64,000 nucleotides of DNA from Arabidopsis thaliana (lineage: Eukaryota > Streptophyta > Magnoliopsida > Brassicales > Brassicaceae). The notes under the pieces are model-generated. The model was not told the DNA's origin, ran no database searches, and saw only the letters and a program-made list of their open reading frames with translations. The translations under genes and the position numbers were made by a program. The stretch lies in contig NC_003076.8 of assembly GCF_000001735.4 (NCBI RefSeq), forward strand, positions 4,340,001 through 4,404,000, read 5' to 3'. Below are positions 1 through 11,600 of this stretch, one piece after another. Positions within the stretch are counted from its first letter, which is position 1. Every line of letters starts with the position of its first letter.

Positions 1-87
1 CTATGTCGAAGATACTTTTGTTTTGTCAAAGTTACAAAAGTTGTTTCTCTGCTCCATATTCCTAAGTTCTCTCACAATATCTTTCAG

Positions 88-827
88 CCTCCGTGGGATT
101 TGTCTACCAAGGGGAAGTTTATCATTCATTACACTTATGGATGCGACTACAACATGAAGGTGATTTTCTGTTTGACACGATTGTTTAATTTTAATTTTTG
201 GCTGATAAATTAGGAACAGATTTCACATCTTGTGGTCATTTGTTTTTACTTAAGGTCATTAGGTTCTCTTTTTAGTCACTACTAAGTTTTGCTGACTGTT
301 AAATACAGGGGGAGCTGACATATGGCAAAATAGGAGAGTGGCGATTCGATAAGAGATCACATTTGCGGGGTCCTCCTCCAAGGAACATGTCCTTGCCGCC
401 TCCCGGTGTTCCCGAAAGTGTGGTATGTTATATATAAACCTCTATAATCTGATCGTGCTTAAAACAAGATACTGCAGTAAGGTCCATTCATAGCTCAAAG
501 GGGAACTTATTTGTATCATGTCCATTGGTTTAGTGGATTCCGGAGACTAAATAGCAACGTCATACACAAATGGTCGTCCATAGTTTGATGTAGTTTGTGA
601 ATTTGCAATGGTTTTACTTTCCGGGGAGATGATATGCATAAGTCTGTTAGAAGTAGTTGTAATATCTTCAGGAGTTACGGTTTTGCTTGTGGTCAATCAA
701 GTGTGAGAGTGAGAACCGTAATATTGAATGACTGTCCTTAATAACATATTGTGTGATGGTGCAGGTGACACTTGTGAAGATGGTGAATGAAGCTACTGCG
801 ACTATCCCTAATTGGGACACTCTCTAA
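88..827 (+). CDS. HPAT3: Hydroxyproline O-arabinosyltransferase, C-terminal end (partial)
   Basis: Three terminal coding exons are visible at 88-159, 309-422 and 765-827, giving the last 82 residues and a TAA stop. The peptide starts PPWDLSTKGKFIIHYTYG and ends ATIPNWDTL, which I recognise as the conserved C-terminus of the HPAT family of Golgi arabinosyltransferases. These enzymes add the first arabinose to hydroxyproline in extensins and small signalling peptides. All three exons have AG and GT borders and join in frame. The N-terminal membrane anchor and catalytic core lie before the window, so only the tail can be judged. The choice of HPAT3 over its paralogues rests on gene order (next to plastid RPL10) as recalled for Arabidopsis. 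Confidence 0.85.
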
Positions 828-1293
828 CTCACATCCACACACAAAACACAAACCATAGGGACAAATCCATACAGCAACAATATTTTGCCTAATTTTTTTT
901 TCCTTCTCCCTTTACTTCCCTTCTTGTCTGTTTTTTCTTGTAATGGTTAAATTATGAACTTGAGTAGTAAATTACAAAATTATTTGTTTGACACGAGACG
1001 AGACATCTTCCATAATTCCGAGAAAGAAAATAGAATTATTTTGGGTCTAGTTATTTGATTAGTTTACCAATGGATTGCGTTCAGAATTCAGAAGCAGAGA
1101 CTAAAAGACACAATGCGTTAAATTAGACGGAGTTACTAATTCCGTCTATTAACCCTTTTTTTATCCATAAATTTTATTTTCCATTTAAGAAAAATAAAAA
1201 AATAAAATTGCTTAGTGGAGGATTGTGTTGTTGTTCATCTATCTTCTTCCTCCACACAGCTAGAAACAGTCTCCTCATCTTCTGAGCAAAAAA
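828..1293. other. Intergenic spacer: HPAT3 3' UTR and RPL10 promoter
   Basis: No coding potential is seen. The first part is T-rich and is probably the 3' UTR of the HPAT3-like gene. The second part must hold the promoter and leader of the plastid RPL10 gene. An upstream ATG at 1215 opens a 71-codon frame that overlaps the RPL10 start. It has low-complexity serine-rich content and is probably a chance frame, although it would be a uORF if transcription starts before it. Confidence 0.5.
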
Positions 1294-1956
1294 ATGGAAG
1301 TGGCTCTTCTCTCCTTCTCTTCTTCCTTGTCTCCTCTCTGTCACCAGCGAATCTCAACTCTCACACCCAAAACCTCGAATTCCCCAAATTACCCTCGCCT
1401 CCCGGTCATCAGATCCGCGGTGTCTCGTAACAAGAAGGAAGAGACTGTCGAAGCCGTCAAGTCTCACTTGGAGAACTGCCATCTCCTCGCCGCCATCAAC
1501 TACAAAGGCCTCACCGTCAAGCAGTTTCAAGACCTCCGGAGAACTCTCCCCGACACTACAAAGCTCATCGTCGCCAAGAACACTTTGGTCTTCAAAGCCA
1601 TTGAAGGCACCAAATGGGAAGCTCTCAAGCCTTGTATGAAAGGCATGAACGCTTGGCTTTTCGTCCAGACCGATGAAATCCCTTCTGCTATCAAACCCTA
1701 CCGGAGCTTCCAGAAGGAACGCAAGCTTGAAAACAATGACTTTGCCGGCGCTGTCTTCGAAGGTAAGTTCTACGCTCCTGACAATTTCAAAGTCCTCGAG
1801 ACCATGCCCACTCGTGCTGAGGTCTACGCTAAGATGCTCGGTGCTCTGCAATCTCCGGCTATTAATCTCGTCACTACTTTACAAGCACCAGCAAGAGAGG
1901 TTATAATGGTGCTTATGGCTTACATTAAGAAGTTGGAAGATGAGAGTAATGCATAG
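1294..1956 (+). CDS. RPL10: Chloroplast 50S ribosomal protein L10 (uL10c)
   Basis: Intronless frame of 220 residues. The first 45 or so residues are rich in Ser, Thr and Pro with few acidic residues (MEVALLSFSSSLSPL...), typical of a chloroplast transit peptide. From about residue 47 (RNKKEETVEAVKSHLENCH) the sequence follows bacterial L10: the helix-strand core with NYKGLTVKQFQDLRR, the KNTLVFKAI segment and the C-terminal helix that docks the L7/L12 stalk dimers. The protein would be nuclear-encoded, imported into plastids and placed at the base of the large-subunit stalk. Length equals the plant family. A 165-codon antisense frame inside it is only a shadow. Confidence 0.95.
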   Translation: MEVALLSFSSSLSPLCHQRISTLTPKTSNSPNYPRLPVIRSAVSRNKKEETVEAVKSHLENCHLLAAINYKGLTVKQFQDLRRTLPDTTKLIVAKNTLVFKAIEGTKWEALKPCMKGMNAWLFVQTDEIPSAIKPYRSFQKERKLENNDFAGAVFEGKFYAPDNFKVLETMPTRAEVYAKMLGALQSPAINLVTTLQAPAREVIMVLMAYIKKLEDESNA

Positions 1957-2116
1957 TTAAGCTTGTACTAATCTTTTGGAGAATGTAATGTACGCAACAA
2001 AAGGCAATTCAATTTTTTGTTTATGACTCTCTCAAGCACCAATTGTTATTACAGTGACTGAGTTTTATTGAAATGTTGTTTTTCGGAGTGCTCTCAAGCT
2101 ATCATAACGGTCTTGT

Positions 2117-4571
2117 TTAGATGTACTTAGAGAGGATAGATTCAACAACTCCCTGAGCTATGGGGTGATAAGTTTCTCGAGCTTCTGCAAACACCTGTTT
2201 TGCCAGCTGCTTCTCTTCTGTTCCACCAGATTGTGCAAGAGCAGTGAAGAGTGGACGCAGGTACTTCATCCTTCCTACCTCTTTTAGTGTTTTCTTCACT
2301 TCCCCATGGTACTCTCTGCACTTGGATGTGACTGCAAGTTGCAGAAACGAGACCTTCACTTCATAGTCTTTCGATTCTGCCAGTCTGTACCGCTTGTCCA
2401 AGGCCATGACCTGATTCATCAATGAGCAAAGTGGGTGTTAGCCATAGGTTTGAACCTGATCACCAATCCTTCCTTTGTTGACTAGCATTGTCATTAACAA
2501 ACAAGATAAGATCCTAACTCTTGCAAAGCCAATACACTTTCCACAATCATGAACTCTCCCAAAGCCAAGAGGGTTTTTCCACAATCATTATTCACTAGCC
2601 CCACATTAATCCAAGAGTAACTATTGAGCTAACCTAACTGACAGTTAGTTAGGCCTTTTTCTCCTCCTTATGTAAGCTTATTGAGTAGTTCAACCTAAGT
2701 CAAGCCATTTCCCATTATCTTAGAGGAAGAAATAAAGATTCACTCAGCAAGTACAGCTCCAAGTACAGCTCCCATTAACTTAGAGGAAGAAAGGAGTAAA
2801 GAGTACCTGAGAAGGTTCACATGATTTAGGAAGATTCTCCAAGTACAGCTCCCATTCCTGTCCGTTCCACTCAGCAACATCATCCTCACTTGGCATCTTT
2901 CCTTCCTTAAACTCTTTCGCCAGGGATATGATCTTTGTGTAAATGGTTGAGACTGGTTCATATGCATCCTCTGGTATACCAACGCCCTCAGTCCACAGCT
3001 GTAGATTGATCTCTTTCTCTATGCCAGGGATGTTTGCTTTCAGGAATTCAAGAAATGTGTTTGTATCGATTGACTTGAACTTGAAAGTAGCAATGTATTT
3101 CTTGAGGAATTCGTCAAAAGCAGTTCTTCCAATCTGAAAGTTTTCCAGTAAATAGATGACCATTATTGTAAACATTACATAACAAAACACCTAAGCGAAG
3201 AGGGCAATTCAACTAACCTGGCGTTCAATTCGCAACACAAATTGGAATCCTTTTTCATATGGGACCTGAGAATATACATCATCTGGATCAACACCTTCTT
3301 GTTTGTTCCACAGTTTAGTGCACTCCAAGTTGTCCTTAAACCGTTCCATTTCATCAGTTAAACCCCTCCAACCAATGCCAATGTTCAAAGTAGCTATATC
3401 CGCCCCTTGAACAACCTCCACAATTCTCCTCTCTGCGTAAGTTGTAAATCCCTATTGCCATGAACATGAAATAAACACTTTCCCATCAACAAGGCAAACT
3501 CTAAAAACGGACACACAGTTACACATCCTAATTTGTAGCTAAAAGAAGCAAAAGCACAAGACAATTCAAAGCTACCTCATTCAACCAGAAGTGTTCATTG
3601 TTGATATTAGTGATCAAATTCCCAGTCCAGCTATGTGCGAGCTCGTGAGCTACAACTTGAGCTCCAGTGGCGTCTCCTTTGATAACAGTAGGCGTCAGGA
3701 AAACCATTCTTGGATTCTCCATACCTCCATAAGGAAAACTCGGAGGCAGCACCAGTAAGTCAAATCTCTCCCACTCGTAATCTCCAAACAGCTTCTCCCC
3801 TTGCTTGATCATATCCTCCGTTCCTGCAAACTCCAGAGCAGCCGCATCTAGAACTTCAATGGCGGCAGATTCTGTGTATACCCGAGTCCTAGGTCCAACT
3901 TCCCGAAACCCTAACTCACCAACGGCAAAAGCAAATAGATAAGGCGGTATAGGCTGTTCCATAGCAAACTCTTCCACAACTCTATCCTCACCACACCACA
4001 GTGACGACCCCAGCGACCCAGCCTCGAGATGTTTAGCCTCCTCAGGAACCGCAAGCCTACGACGGACGTGGCGAGCCGACATGACGGCAGAGAGCGAATT
4101 CGGTATGTTCATAACGACGTCGTAACGGATCCTCGCGGCAGGAGTGTCCTGGCATGGGAAAATGGATCTGGCGTGAATCGCTTGACACTGCGTGTAGACA
4201 TAAGGATGCAATTTGGAGAAAGTTTGAAGCGGCGAAAGCCACTGGAGAGCGGAAGCAGAAGGCGAAGTGGAGTAGACAATTAGCAGTGAAGATTGACCGG
4301 AGAGGACTACGACAACTTCGGTGCCCCGAATTCGATCCGGTGTGGTGGAGACGGAGTAAGGGATAGGCTCGAGAGTGAGAGGATCGAGGACCATAGCAAT
4401 GGAAATGCAGCGAGTATCAAGAGAGAGTTCGCCGGAGAAGGCGGAGGAGAGAGTGAGGAGAGCGGAGCCATGGATTATGGAGGTGTTGAAATCGAGGTAG
4501 AGGGAGAGAGCGACATGCGTGGTGAGAGGATGAGAGGAATCGGTGAAAGAGTGTGGATCAATGGGTGCCAT
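2117..4571 (-). CDS. LKHA4: Leukotriene A-4 hydrolase-like M1 aminopeptidase
   Basis: Four coding exons on the minus strand (3576-4571, 3218-3451, 2807-3133, 2117-2410) join in frame to 616 residues. It is an M1 zinc metallopeptidase of the LTA4H/aminopeptidase B branch. The substrate-anchoring motif GGMEN is followed by the zinc site HELAH, and the third ligand is Glu 18 residues later in WLNEG. By my count these are His309, His313 and Glu332, with Glu310 as catalytic base. Exon 1 ends exactly after the Glu332 codon. The C-terminal armadillo-like helical domain of the family is present (FLKANIPGIEKEINLQLW... and the LRPLFTALAQSG region). There is no signal peptide, so it is likely cytosolic. 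It sits head-to-head with KEG across about 1 kb. Family activity is aminopeptidase and possibly epoxide hydrolase; the plant substrate is not known from sequence. Confidence 0.93.
2411..2806 (-). repeat. Local duplications inside an intron of the M1 peptidase gene
   Basis: The last intron holds two copies of CAAGTACAGCTC at 2748 and 2760. The same stretch, CAAGTACAGCTCCCATT, occurs in the neighbouring exon at 2840-2856. A second pair, CCCATTA followed by CTTAGAGGAAGA, is at 2711-2730 and 2771-2790. This looks like slippage or local copying of exon sequence into the intron. The intron still has a clean donor (CTCAG then GTACTC) and acceptor (AATCAG then GTCATG). Confidence 0.6.
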
Positions 4572-5310
4572 TGCTGAGTGAGAGAAGCTTGCTTAGGGTT
4601 TTGAGGAAAGGGGCAGTTAGAGAGGTGGAGAAGAGAGTATAAAGCGGGAGAAAAAGAAAAAATGAAGAATTGTTGTTCGATGGTACCATTTTATGATGAT
4701 AAATAATGTATTTTTGGAATAATTTGGTTAATGGAGAATCATTTAGTGCATAAAGTTGAAACCGTTAGATATTAAACGGCGACTAAATACAATGTTAAAC
4801 CCAAGTTGGATGAACCAAAAGCACACCAAGCCACCAACAATCCTGAGATTTTTAACAACCATCTTTTTGGGCTTGAGCCTCTATTGAGCTTCAAGTTTTA
4901 GGTCCATGAGTTATACACTCACACGAGTAATCTACTTAGCAACAAACAACGAGTTTACATTTTGGTATTGGTGTCAGATTTATCGTCTCATTATTTGGTG
5001 AACTCTATTACAAGATCAAACAATCTATTTGTTTTTGCATTTGGCTCAAAAGCTACTTGGTAAAAACTTCGCCAAAAAAAAAAACTCTCAGTAAAAATTA
5101 CAATTATTTTTTCCTGATGGTTTAAGTTGTTGATGACAACAAATATAAAATCTGATGGTTGACGATTACTACTATTAGGAGAGTCAATAAACGGGTTCGA
5201 GCACAAGTGCTGACGGCACCCACCCGTCAAAACCGACGAAACCAGAGAGCCCTCGAGACTCAACCCCAAATAAAATTGGAAAAAAATGAAAATAAAAATA
5301 AAAATGATGA

Positions 5311-5317
5311 TATAAAA
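5311..5317 (+). promoter_or_regulatory. Putative TATA box of KEG
   Basis: TATAAAA lies 300 bases before the KEG start codon and would place transcription start near 5345. This is a motif match only; no transcript data are available here. Confidence 0.45.
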
Positions 5318-5438
5318 CCCTGAAGAAGAACCTTTTTCACATTTTTCTTACAATTTTTATTCTTGCTTGCTCGTGTCTGATTTTTCCCAGCCAATTTTGA
5401 TCTACCTTTCAAAAATTCCACCTTTTTCTTTCTTCTCC

Positions 5439-5519
5439 ATGGATCTGTTCTTCTCTCCTTGATCTGGATCGACTTTACTGAGTTTCCTTCCCCCCCCCCC
5501 CCCCCCAGATATGTTCTGA
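5439..5519 (+). promoter_or_regulatory. Two short upstream ORFs in the KEG leader
   Basis: If transcription starts near 5345, the leader contains ATG at 5439 opening a 7-codon ORF (MDLFFSP, stop 5460-5462). A minimal ATG-TTC-TGA lies at 5511-5519. Both are closed before the KEG start at 5618 and could lower translation of the main frame. They lie on either side of the poly(C) tract. Confidence 0.4.
5490..5506 (+). repeat. Poly(C) tract of 17 C
   Basis: An uninterrupted run of 17 cytosines in the presumed KEG 5' leader. Runs this long are rare in AT-rich plant DNA. The length should be treated with care because homopolymers are prone to sequencing error. Confidence 0.9.
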
Positions 5520-5617
5520 GGAACTCTCTCTACTGAATTGATTGGTCTTTCACTCCCTTCTTACTCTTTGATCTCGCGACCTAAATTAATTTAGGGCTTT
5601 CTCTTTTCGGAGCTCTC

Positions 5618-8600
5618 ATGGTTGGGAGAGTCAAGGTCCCTTGTTGTTCCGTGTGCCACACGCGGTATAATGAAGATGAGAGAGTTCCTTTATTGCTTCA
5701 ATGCGGCCATGGCTTCTGCAAAGATTGTCTTTCCAAGATGTTCTCTACTTCTTCCGACACAACCCTCACTTGTCCCCGGTGTCGCCACGTGTCTGTTGTT
5801 GGGAACTCTGTTCAGGGTCTCAGGAAGAACTACGCTATGCTTGCTCTCATTCACGCCGCATCCGGCGGCGCTAACTTCGATTGCGATTACACGGATGATG
5901 AGGATGACGACGATGAAGAAGATGGTAGTGATGAAGATGGAGCTCGTGCCGCTCGTGGATTTCATGCCTCAAGCTCGATTAATAGCTTGTGTGGTCCAGT
6001 GATCGAGGTCGGAGCTCACCCGGAGATGAAGCTGGTGAGGCAGATTGGGGAAGAGAGTAGTAGTGGTGGTTTTGGAGGTGTGGAGATGTGGGATGCAACT
6101 GTTGCAGGCGGTGGTGGACGGTGTAAGCACCGTGTGGCGGTGAAAAAGATGACTTTGACGGAGGACATGGATGTTGAGTGGATGCAGGGACAGCTTGAGA
6201 GCTTGCGGAGAGCATCCATGTGGTGTAGGAATGTTTGTACTTTCCATGGGGTTGTGAAGATGGATGGATCTCTTTGTCTTTTGATGGACAGGTGCTTTGG
6301 GTCTGTTCAGTCTGAGATGCAACGCAATGAAGGCAGACTTACTTTGGAGCAGATTCTAAGGTTCCTCTTTTGCTTCTCTTATTCTTTTTTTTTGCCTAGT
6401 ATCTGGCTTTTACTGTGATCGTTTCTGTGCTTAAAGTCTCAAACTTTGATAGCCTGTTCCCTAATTAGAAATTACTGGACTAGACCCGACTTGGTTTTTT
6501 GTGATTGCTATTAGAAATATATATTGTAAGTGCACAGTTTTTCAGATTCTAGTGAAACAAGCAACTAAAACCTGGTGTCATTTGCCAAAAGGGCAACTTG
6601 TAAGATAACTTTAGTTTAGATGTTCTTAAAAAGCTAGGCACGAATTATAGTAGTTGTCATCTCTCTTTGTCATTACCAGCTGCAGCTACTTTTCATCTGT
6701 CAATGCCTCAATAGACAAACATTTTTTGGACTAGTCCTTTCCTTTTTAGTAGTGGATCCTTGAACCTACGTTTGCAAGATATCTTTGAGAAAGCCCTTTA
6801 CATTAGTATGCTTCCTTCTAAAGTATATGACCAGAAATCATTTTTCAACGAACTGACATATCAAATCATGCAAAAAATTGTACGAATTGTTATACATTAA
6901 TTTATCAAAGGACGCATCATCTAAAGATGATCCTTATTTTGTTGTCCTGGTTCTAATATTACCTTCAATTCACTTGTTTGTATTTCCTCCTATTTTCTGT
7001 TTTTAACTGAATTGCGTCATTTGGGACTATTAAATGTAAGCACTAATGCGTAAATGAGTGTTTTGTATTCTCCTTTCATATCGTGCTCATGTTGTTTTAA
7101 GTTTACAACTTAGAATATTCCTTCAGTGACCAACATATGTATTATTCCATTGCTCTTGTTGTGATATTAAATTTTACCAACTGTAGATATGGGGCTGATG
7201 TTGCTCGAGGGGTTGCAGAACTCCATGCAGCAGGTGTTATCTGTATGAATATAAAACCTTCCAATCTTCTTTTGGATGCAAGCGGCAATGCTGTGGTTTC
7301 TGATTATGGGCTCGCTCCCATCCTAAAGAAGCCAACATGCCAGAAAACTCGACCAGAGTTTGATTCCTCAAAAGTCACTCTATACACGGACTGTGTAACA
7401 CTCAGTCCACACTACACTGCCCCAGAGGCTTGGGGACCGGTGAAAAAACTTTTTTGGGAGGATGCAAGTGGTGTATCTCCAGAATCAGATGCATGGAGTT
7501 TTGGCTGTACGTTAGTAGAGATGTGCACTGGATCCACTCCGTATGTGAAGCCTCTTCCTAGTTGATATTTCAGTTGTGTTTTGTGTCTGCCATTGTACTA
7601 ACTGTCACTTAATTTTACAGGTGGGATGGTCTTAGTAGAGAAGAAATTTTTCAAGCTGTTGTGAAAGCCCGAAAAGTACCACCACAGTATGAACGCATAG
7701 TGGGTGTGGGAATTCCTCGGGAATTATGGAAAATGATTGGTGAATGTCTTCAGTTTAAACCGTCGAAAAGACCAACCTTTAATGCAATGCTTGCTACATT
7801 TCTTCGTCATCTACAAGAGATACCACGTAGCCCTTCAGCAAGCCCTGATAAGTAAGAGTTTTAAGTCCCTAAGATTACTTAGTTTTATGGTTTCCCTGTT
7901 TTCGTTGCTTGTCAGTAAAGAAGACCCTTTCACTTGTGTTAAGATTAATATTAGCACCAACACCTAAGATTATTTTTGTCATCATGCCTATATTCCTTCG
8001 CCTAACAATAATATAAACCATGTATGATGTAGTGGGATTGCCAAAATATGTGAAGTAAACATTGTACAAGCACCTCGCGCGACTAACATAGGGGTCTTTC
8101 AGGATAACCCTAACAACCTACATCGGGTTGTTTTGGAGGGAGACTTTGAGGGTGTAAGGTTAGTATCTGTTAGGAATTCTAGTTAATCCTTTTGTTCGCA
8201 CTAGCTATAAACAACCTGTTCTCAACTACATTGGTTTGATTTTTGTTTTGGAGTAGAAATATACTTGCAAAGGCTGCAGCTGGAGGCGGTGGAAGCTCTG
8301 TGCGATCTCTATTAGAGGCGCAAAACGCTGATGGTCAATCGGCTCTTCACTTAGCTTGCAGACGTGGCAGTGCTGAACTTGTGGAGGCTATACTGGAGTA
8401 TGGGGAGGCTAATGTAGATATCGTGGACAAAGATGGGGATCCTCCTCTTGTCTTTGCTTTAGCAGCTGGATCTCCACAATGTGTTCACGTTCTCATTAAA
8501 AAGGGGGCTAATGTGAGGTCCAGACTGCGGGAAGGATCTGGCCCATCTGTAGCTCACGTGTGTTCGTACCATGGCCAACCTGATTGTATGCGTGTAAGTC

Positions 8601-11600
8601 TCTGCTCCCGAGGAAGCTATCAGTCACTTTAAAGCTTCCACAACATGATCGCAAATCTTCCACTTATGTGAAGTGTATCAGATATTATGCTTGTCTTATA
8701 TCTATTATCATGTTAATAACTATTCTCTGCTAATTGGTACTATCAATAGGAATTGCTGGTAGCTGGAGCCGATCCAAATGCAGTGGATGATGAAGGTGAA
8801 ACTGTGCTTCATCGAGCTGTTGCCAAGAAATACACAGATTGTGCCATTGTTATATTGGAAAATGGGGGATCTAGATCAATGACTGTTTCAAATGCGAAGT
8901 GCCTGACGTAAGTACAGAAATGACCTCTTTCTATGCTAGGTAGACGGGACCATAAAATTTGGCACGGATAGATTACTACTGGGCCATTTTAAAGCAAGTT
9001 CTGTTTGGTTTTATTTTGTAGTTCTTATACTCCTATTTGCATCTACATTATAACTTATTTTGAGCATTGTATGTGCTTAAAAATGTCTACTACATTAACC
9101 TGTTTGGATAAGTCACAATGAGGTAGCTGAACCATTTAATGTGTACCTTGGTTCTTTTCTTTCTTAGGAAAGCATATTTCATTTTGTAAACCTATGTTTC
9201 TGATGTTTTATGCTACAGATCTTTATACTTTTATGTTTGTTTCAGACCGTTACATATGTGTGTAGCAACATGGAATGTTGCTGTTATCAAGAGATGGGTG
9301 GAAGTTTCCAGTCCAGAAGAAATTTCTCAGGCAATTAATATCCCAAGCCCAGTTGGCACTGCTCTGTGTATGGCTGCTTCTATAAGGAAAGATCATGAAA
9401 AGGGTAATGATGAAATCGTAGTATCTTTTGTTTGGTGAATTGCTTGGTAGAAGTATGACTATATCTGATATATTTTATGAGGATCTTTACGAAGTTTTAT
9501 CTTTATTTGATGACACGATGATTATGGTCATCTCTATAAGATAAGAATTTTTTCAAGCACATTTCCAATGGTATTTTATGTAGTACATCTAAAAGATCAG
9601 TTACTTGTAGTTTTGCACATTACCAAAAAAGGATGTTATTTGAACTTTTTCCTGCTATTTCTTACAAGAGTATTGTATCAAAGTTGAATTTATTGGATGT
9701 TATGTCATTATTCGTCTTACCATATGAATCAGTTTACTTAACATGTATACTGCTGCAGAAGGTAGAGAGCTGGTTCAGATATTGCTTGCAGCTGGGGCAG
9801 ATCCGACTGCGCAAGATGCTCAGCACGGGCGAACAGCGTTGCATACTGCTGCTATGGCTAACAATGTGGAACTTGTGAGAGTAAGATGCTTTCCTACCAA
9901 GAATGTATTACCATTGATGTTTAAACGAGAAGGATACTATTATGTTTTGTCCGTGTTGATAGATATGCTGTTGTGTAGCACCATACATCTTAAATCCAAG
10001 GGTTCAATGCCTTCCCTATCAAAGAATTAGATATTATATGGTGTGAATTGAAAATTATACTGGTAGTTATTGAGGGAATAGTGTGCCAAGTATCTTGAGA
10101 GTTGATAGAGTTGCATACATTTCACTCATATCATTCATTATAATTTGATAGGTCATTCTAGATGCTGGTGTGAATGCGAACATCCGCAATGTTCACAATA
10201 CAATTCCTCTTCATATGGCTTTGGCCAGAGGCGCAAACTCCTGTGTTAGCCTACTTCTGGAGTCTGGTTCAGACTGCAATATACAGGTAATATTGCAGCT
10301 TCCCTAGGTTTCATGAGTTATTTGTTGACACTCTCCTTTACTGCCAAGACTATATTTTCTTATTATCTTGGAGGCATTGTGTATTCAAAACTAGAAGATG
10401 CTAAGCTTAACCATACGTAAGGCTTGAACTTTGCCAATCTGAATGAGATTTTTTACTTGTATCCCTTCTTTTGGTCGGAAACTTTTGAAGAGGGTAAACT
10501 TTTTTCTAACTTGAATATTGTCAATCTGAACGTTCATTTTCTTAAATATACAGTCATTAATTCAATAGACATAAGTCTGAACATATGTTTTGAATTTATA
10601 TTCTATCTTTATTCTTTTGTCATGAATATGCTAAGCTTAATGGTATGCTGTTCCCCGAGGGTTGATTCTCTTGTCAATCTGGACGAGAATGTTGGATCGT
10701 TGATATAAATACAATTGGTTCTATATGTCTATCGTTTGTTATTGCTGTACAATGATAATTGTTTCCTTGAATATAGGTAATAAAAAAAAGTTGTTTGTTT
10801 GACAAAAAAAAAAGTTGTTTAAATTTACAATCATCACTTCGTCAACCTGTGTTTAACTAATGTTTGAAATAGAAACATAAGTAGTTGCAAGGCTTTGTGC
10901 ATCTAATGTTTGTAGGTTCCACATTGGTGCATTCAGAGCTGGCTTTCAAGATGTGCTGTTTTTACCTTGTCAGTTGACTTGTCTTCTTCTGTTTTCATTA
11001 TTATAGGATGATGAAGGAGATAACGCATTTCATATAGCAGCAGATGCAGCGAAGATGATACGTGAAAACCTTGATTGGTTAATTGTCATGCTTAGAAGTC
11101 CTGATGCTGCTGTGGACGTCAGAAACCACAGGCAAGCACTCATTTGATGCATACCTTAATGCTATTACAAATATTATATAGGTGAAACAAAGATGTATAT
11201 TCATTGCACTGAGGTAATGTTAGTTTCCTGTCAGGGGTTGTGAAATCCGCTCATACAAAATGTACTTTAGAAGCTCGCATTTTGAATTGCCATTTCCCTT
11301 TTCTTCCTATGACCATCATTTAAATAATTTATATAAATATTGAATAACAGTGGCAAGACAGTACGTGACTTCTTAGAAGCCCTTCCAAGAGAATGGATAT
11401 CAGAGGATCTGATGGAGGCACTATTAAAAAGGGGAGTTCATCTATCACCTACAATGTGAGGGCGACTTCTTAAATTATTTTGCTGATATGTACCTTTCTC
11501 AGTTAACTTACGCTGATTTCAAATTGTCAGCTATGAGGTAGGGGATTGGGTGAAATTCAAGAGAGGCATAACAACACCCTTACATGGATGGCAAGGTGCT

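Larger units (their letters stand above)
4572..5617. promoter_or_regulatory. Divergent promoter between M1 peptidase and KEG
   Basis: These 1046 bases separate two head-to-head start codons, so they must contain both promoters and both leaders. The region is AT-rich with purine and pyrimidine tracts. The part next to the minus-strand gene (4572-4680) is A/G-rich on the plus strand. The part next to KEG carries a TATA-like box, short upstream ORFs and a long C tract, which are listed separately. Nothing protein-coding is seen. Confidence 0.7.

Noticed and set aside
1354..1851. 165-codon antisense frame across RPL10
   Set aside because: Mirrors codon use of the real plus-strand gene; no domain and no supporting signals.
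10424..10708. 94-codon frame in a KEG intron
   Set aside because: Phe/Leu/Tyr-rich product typical of T-rich intron sequence.
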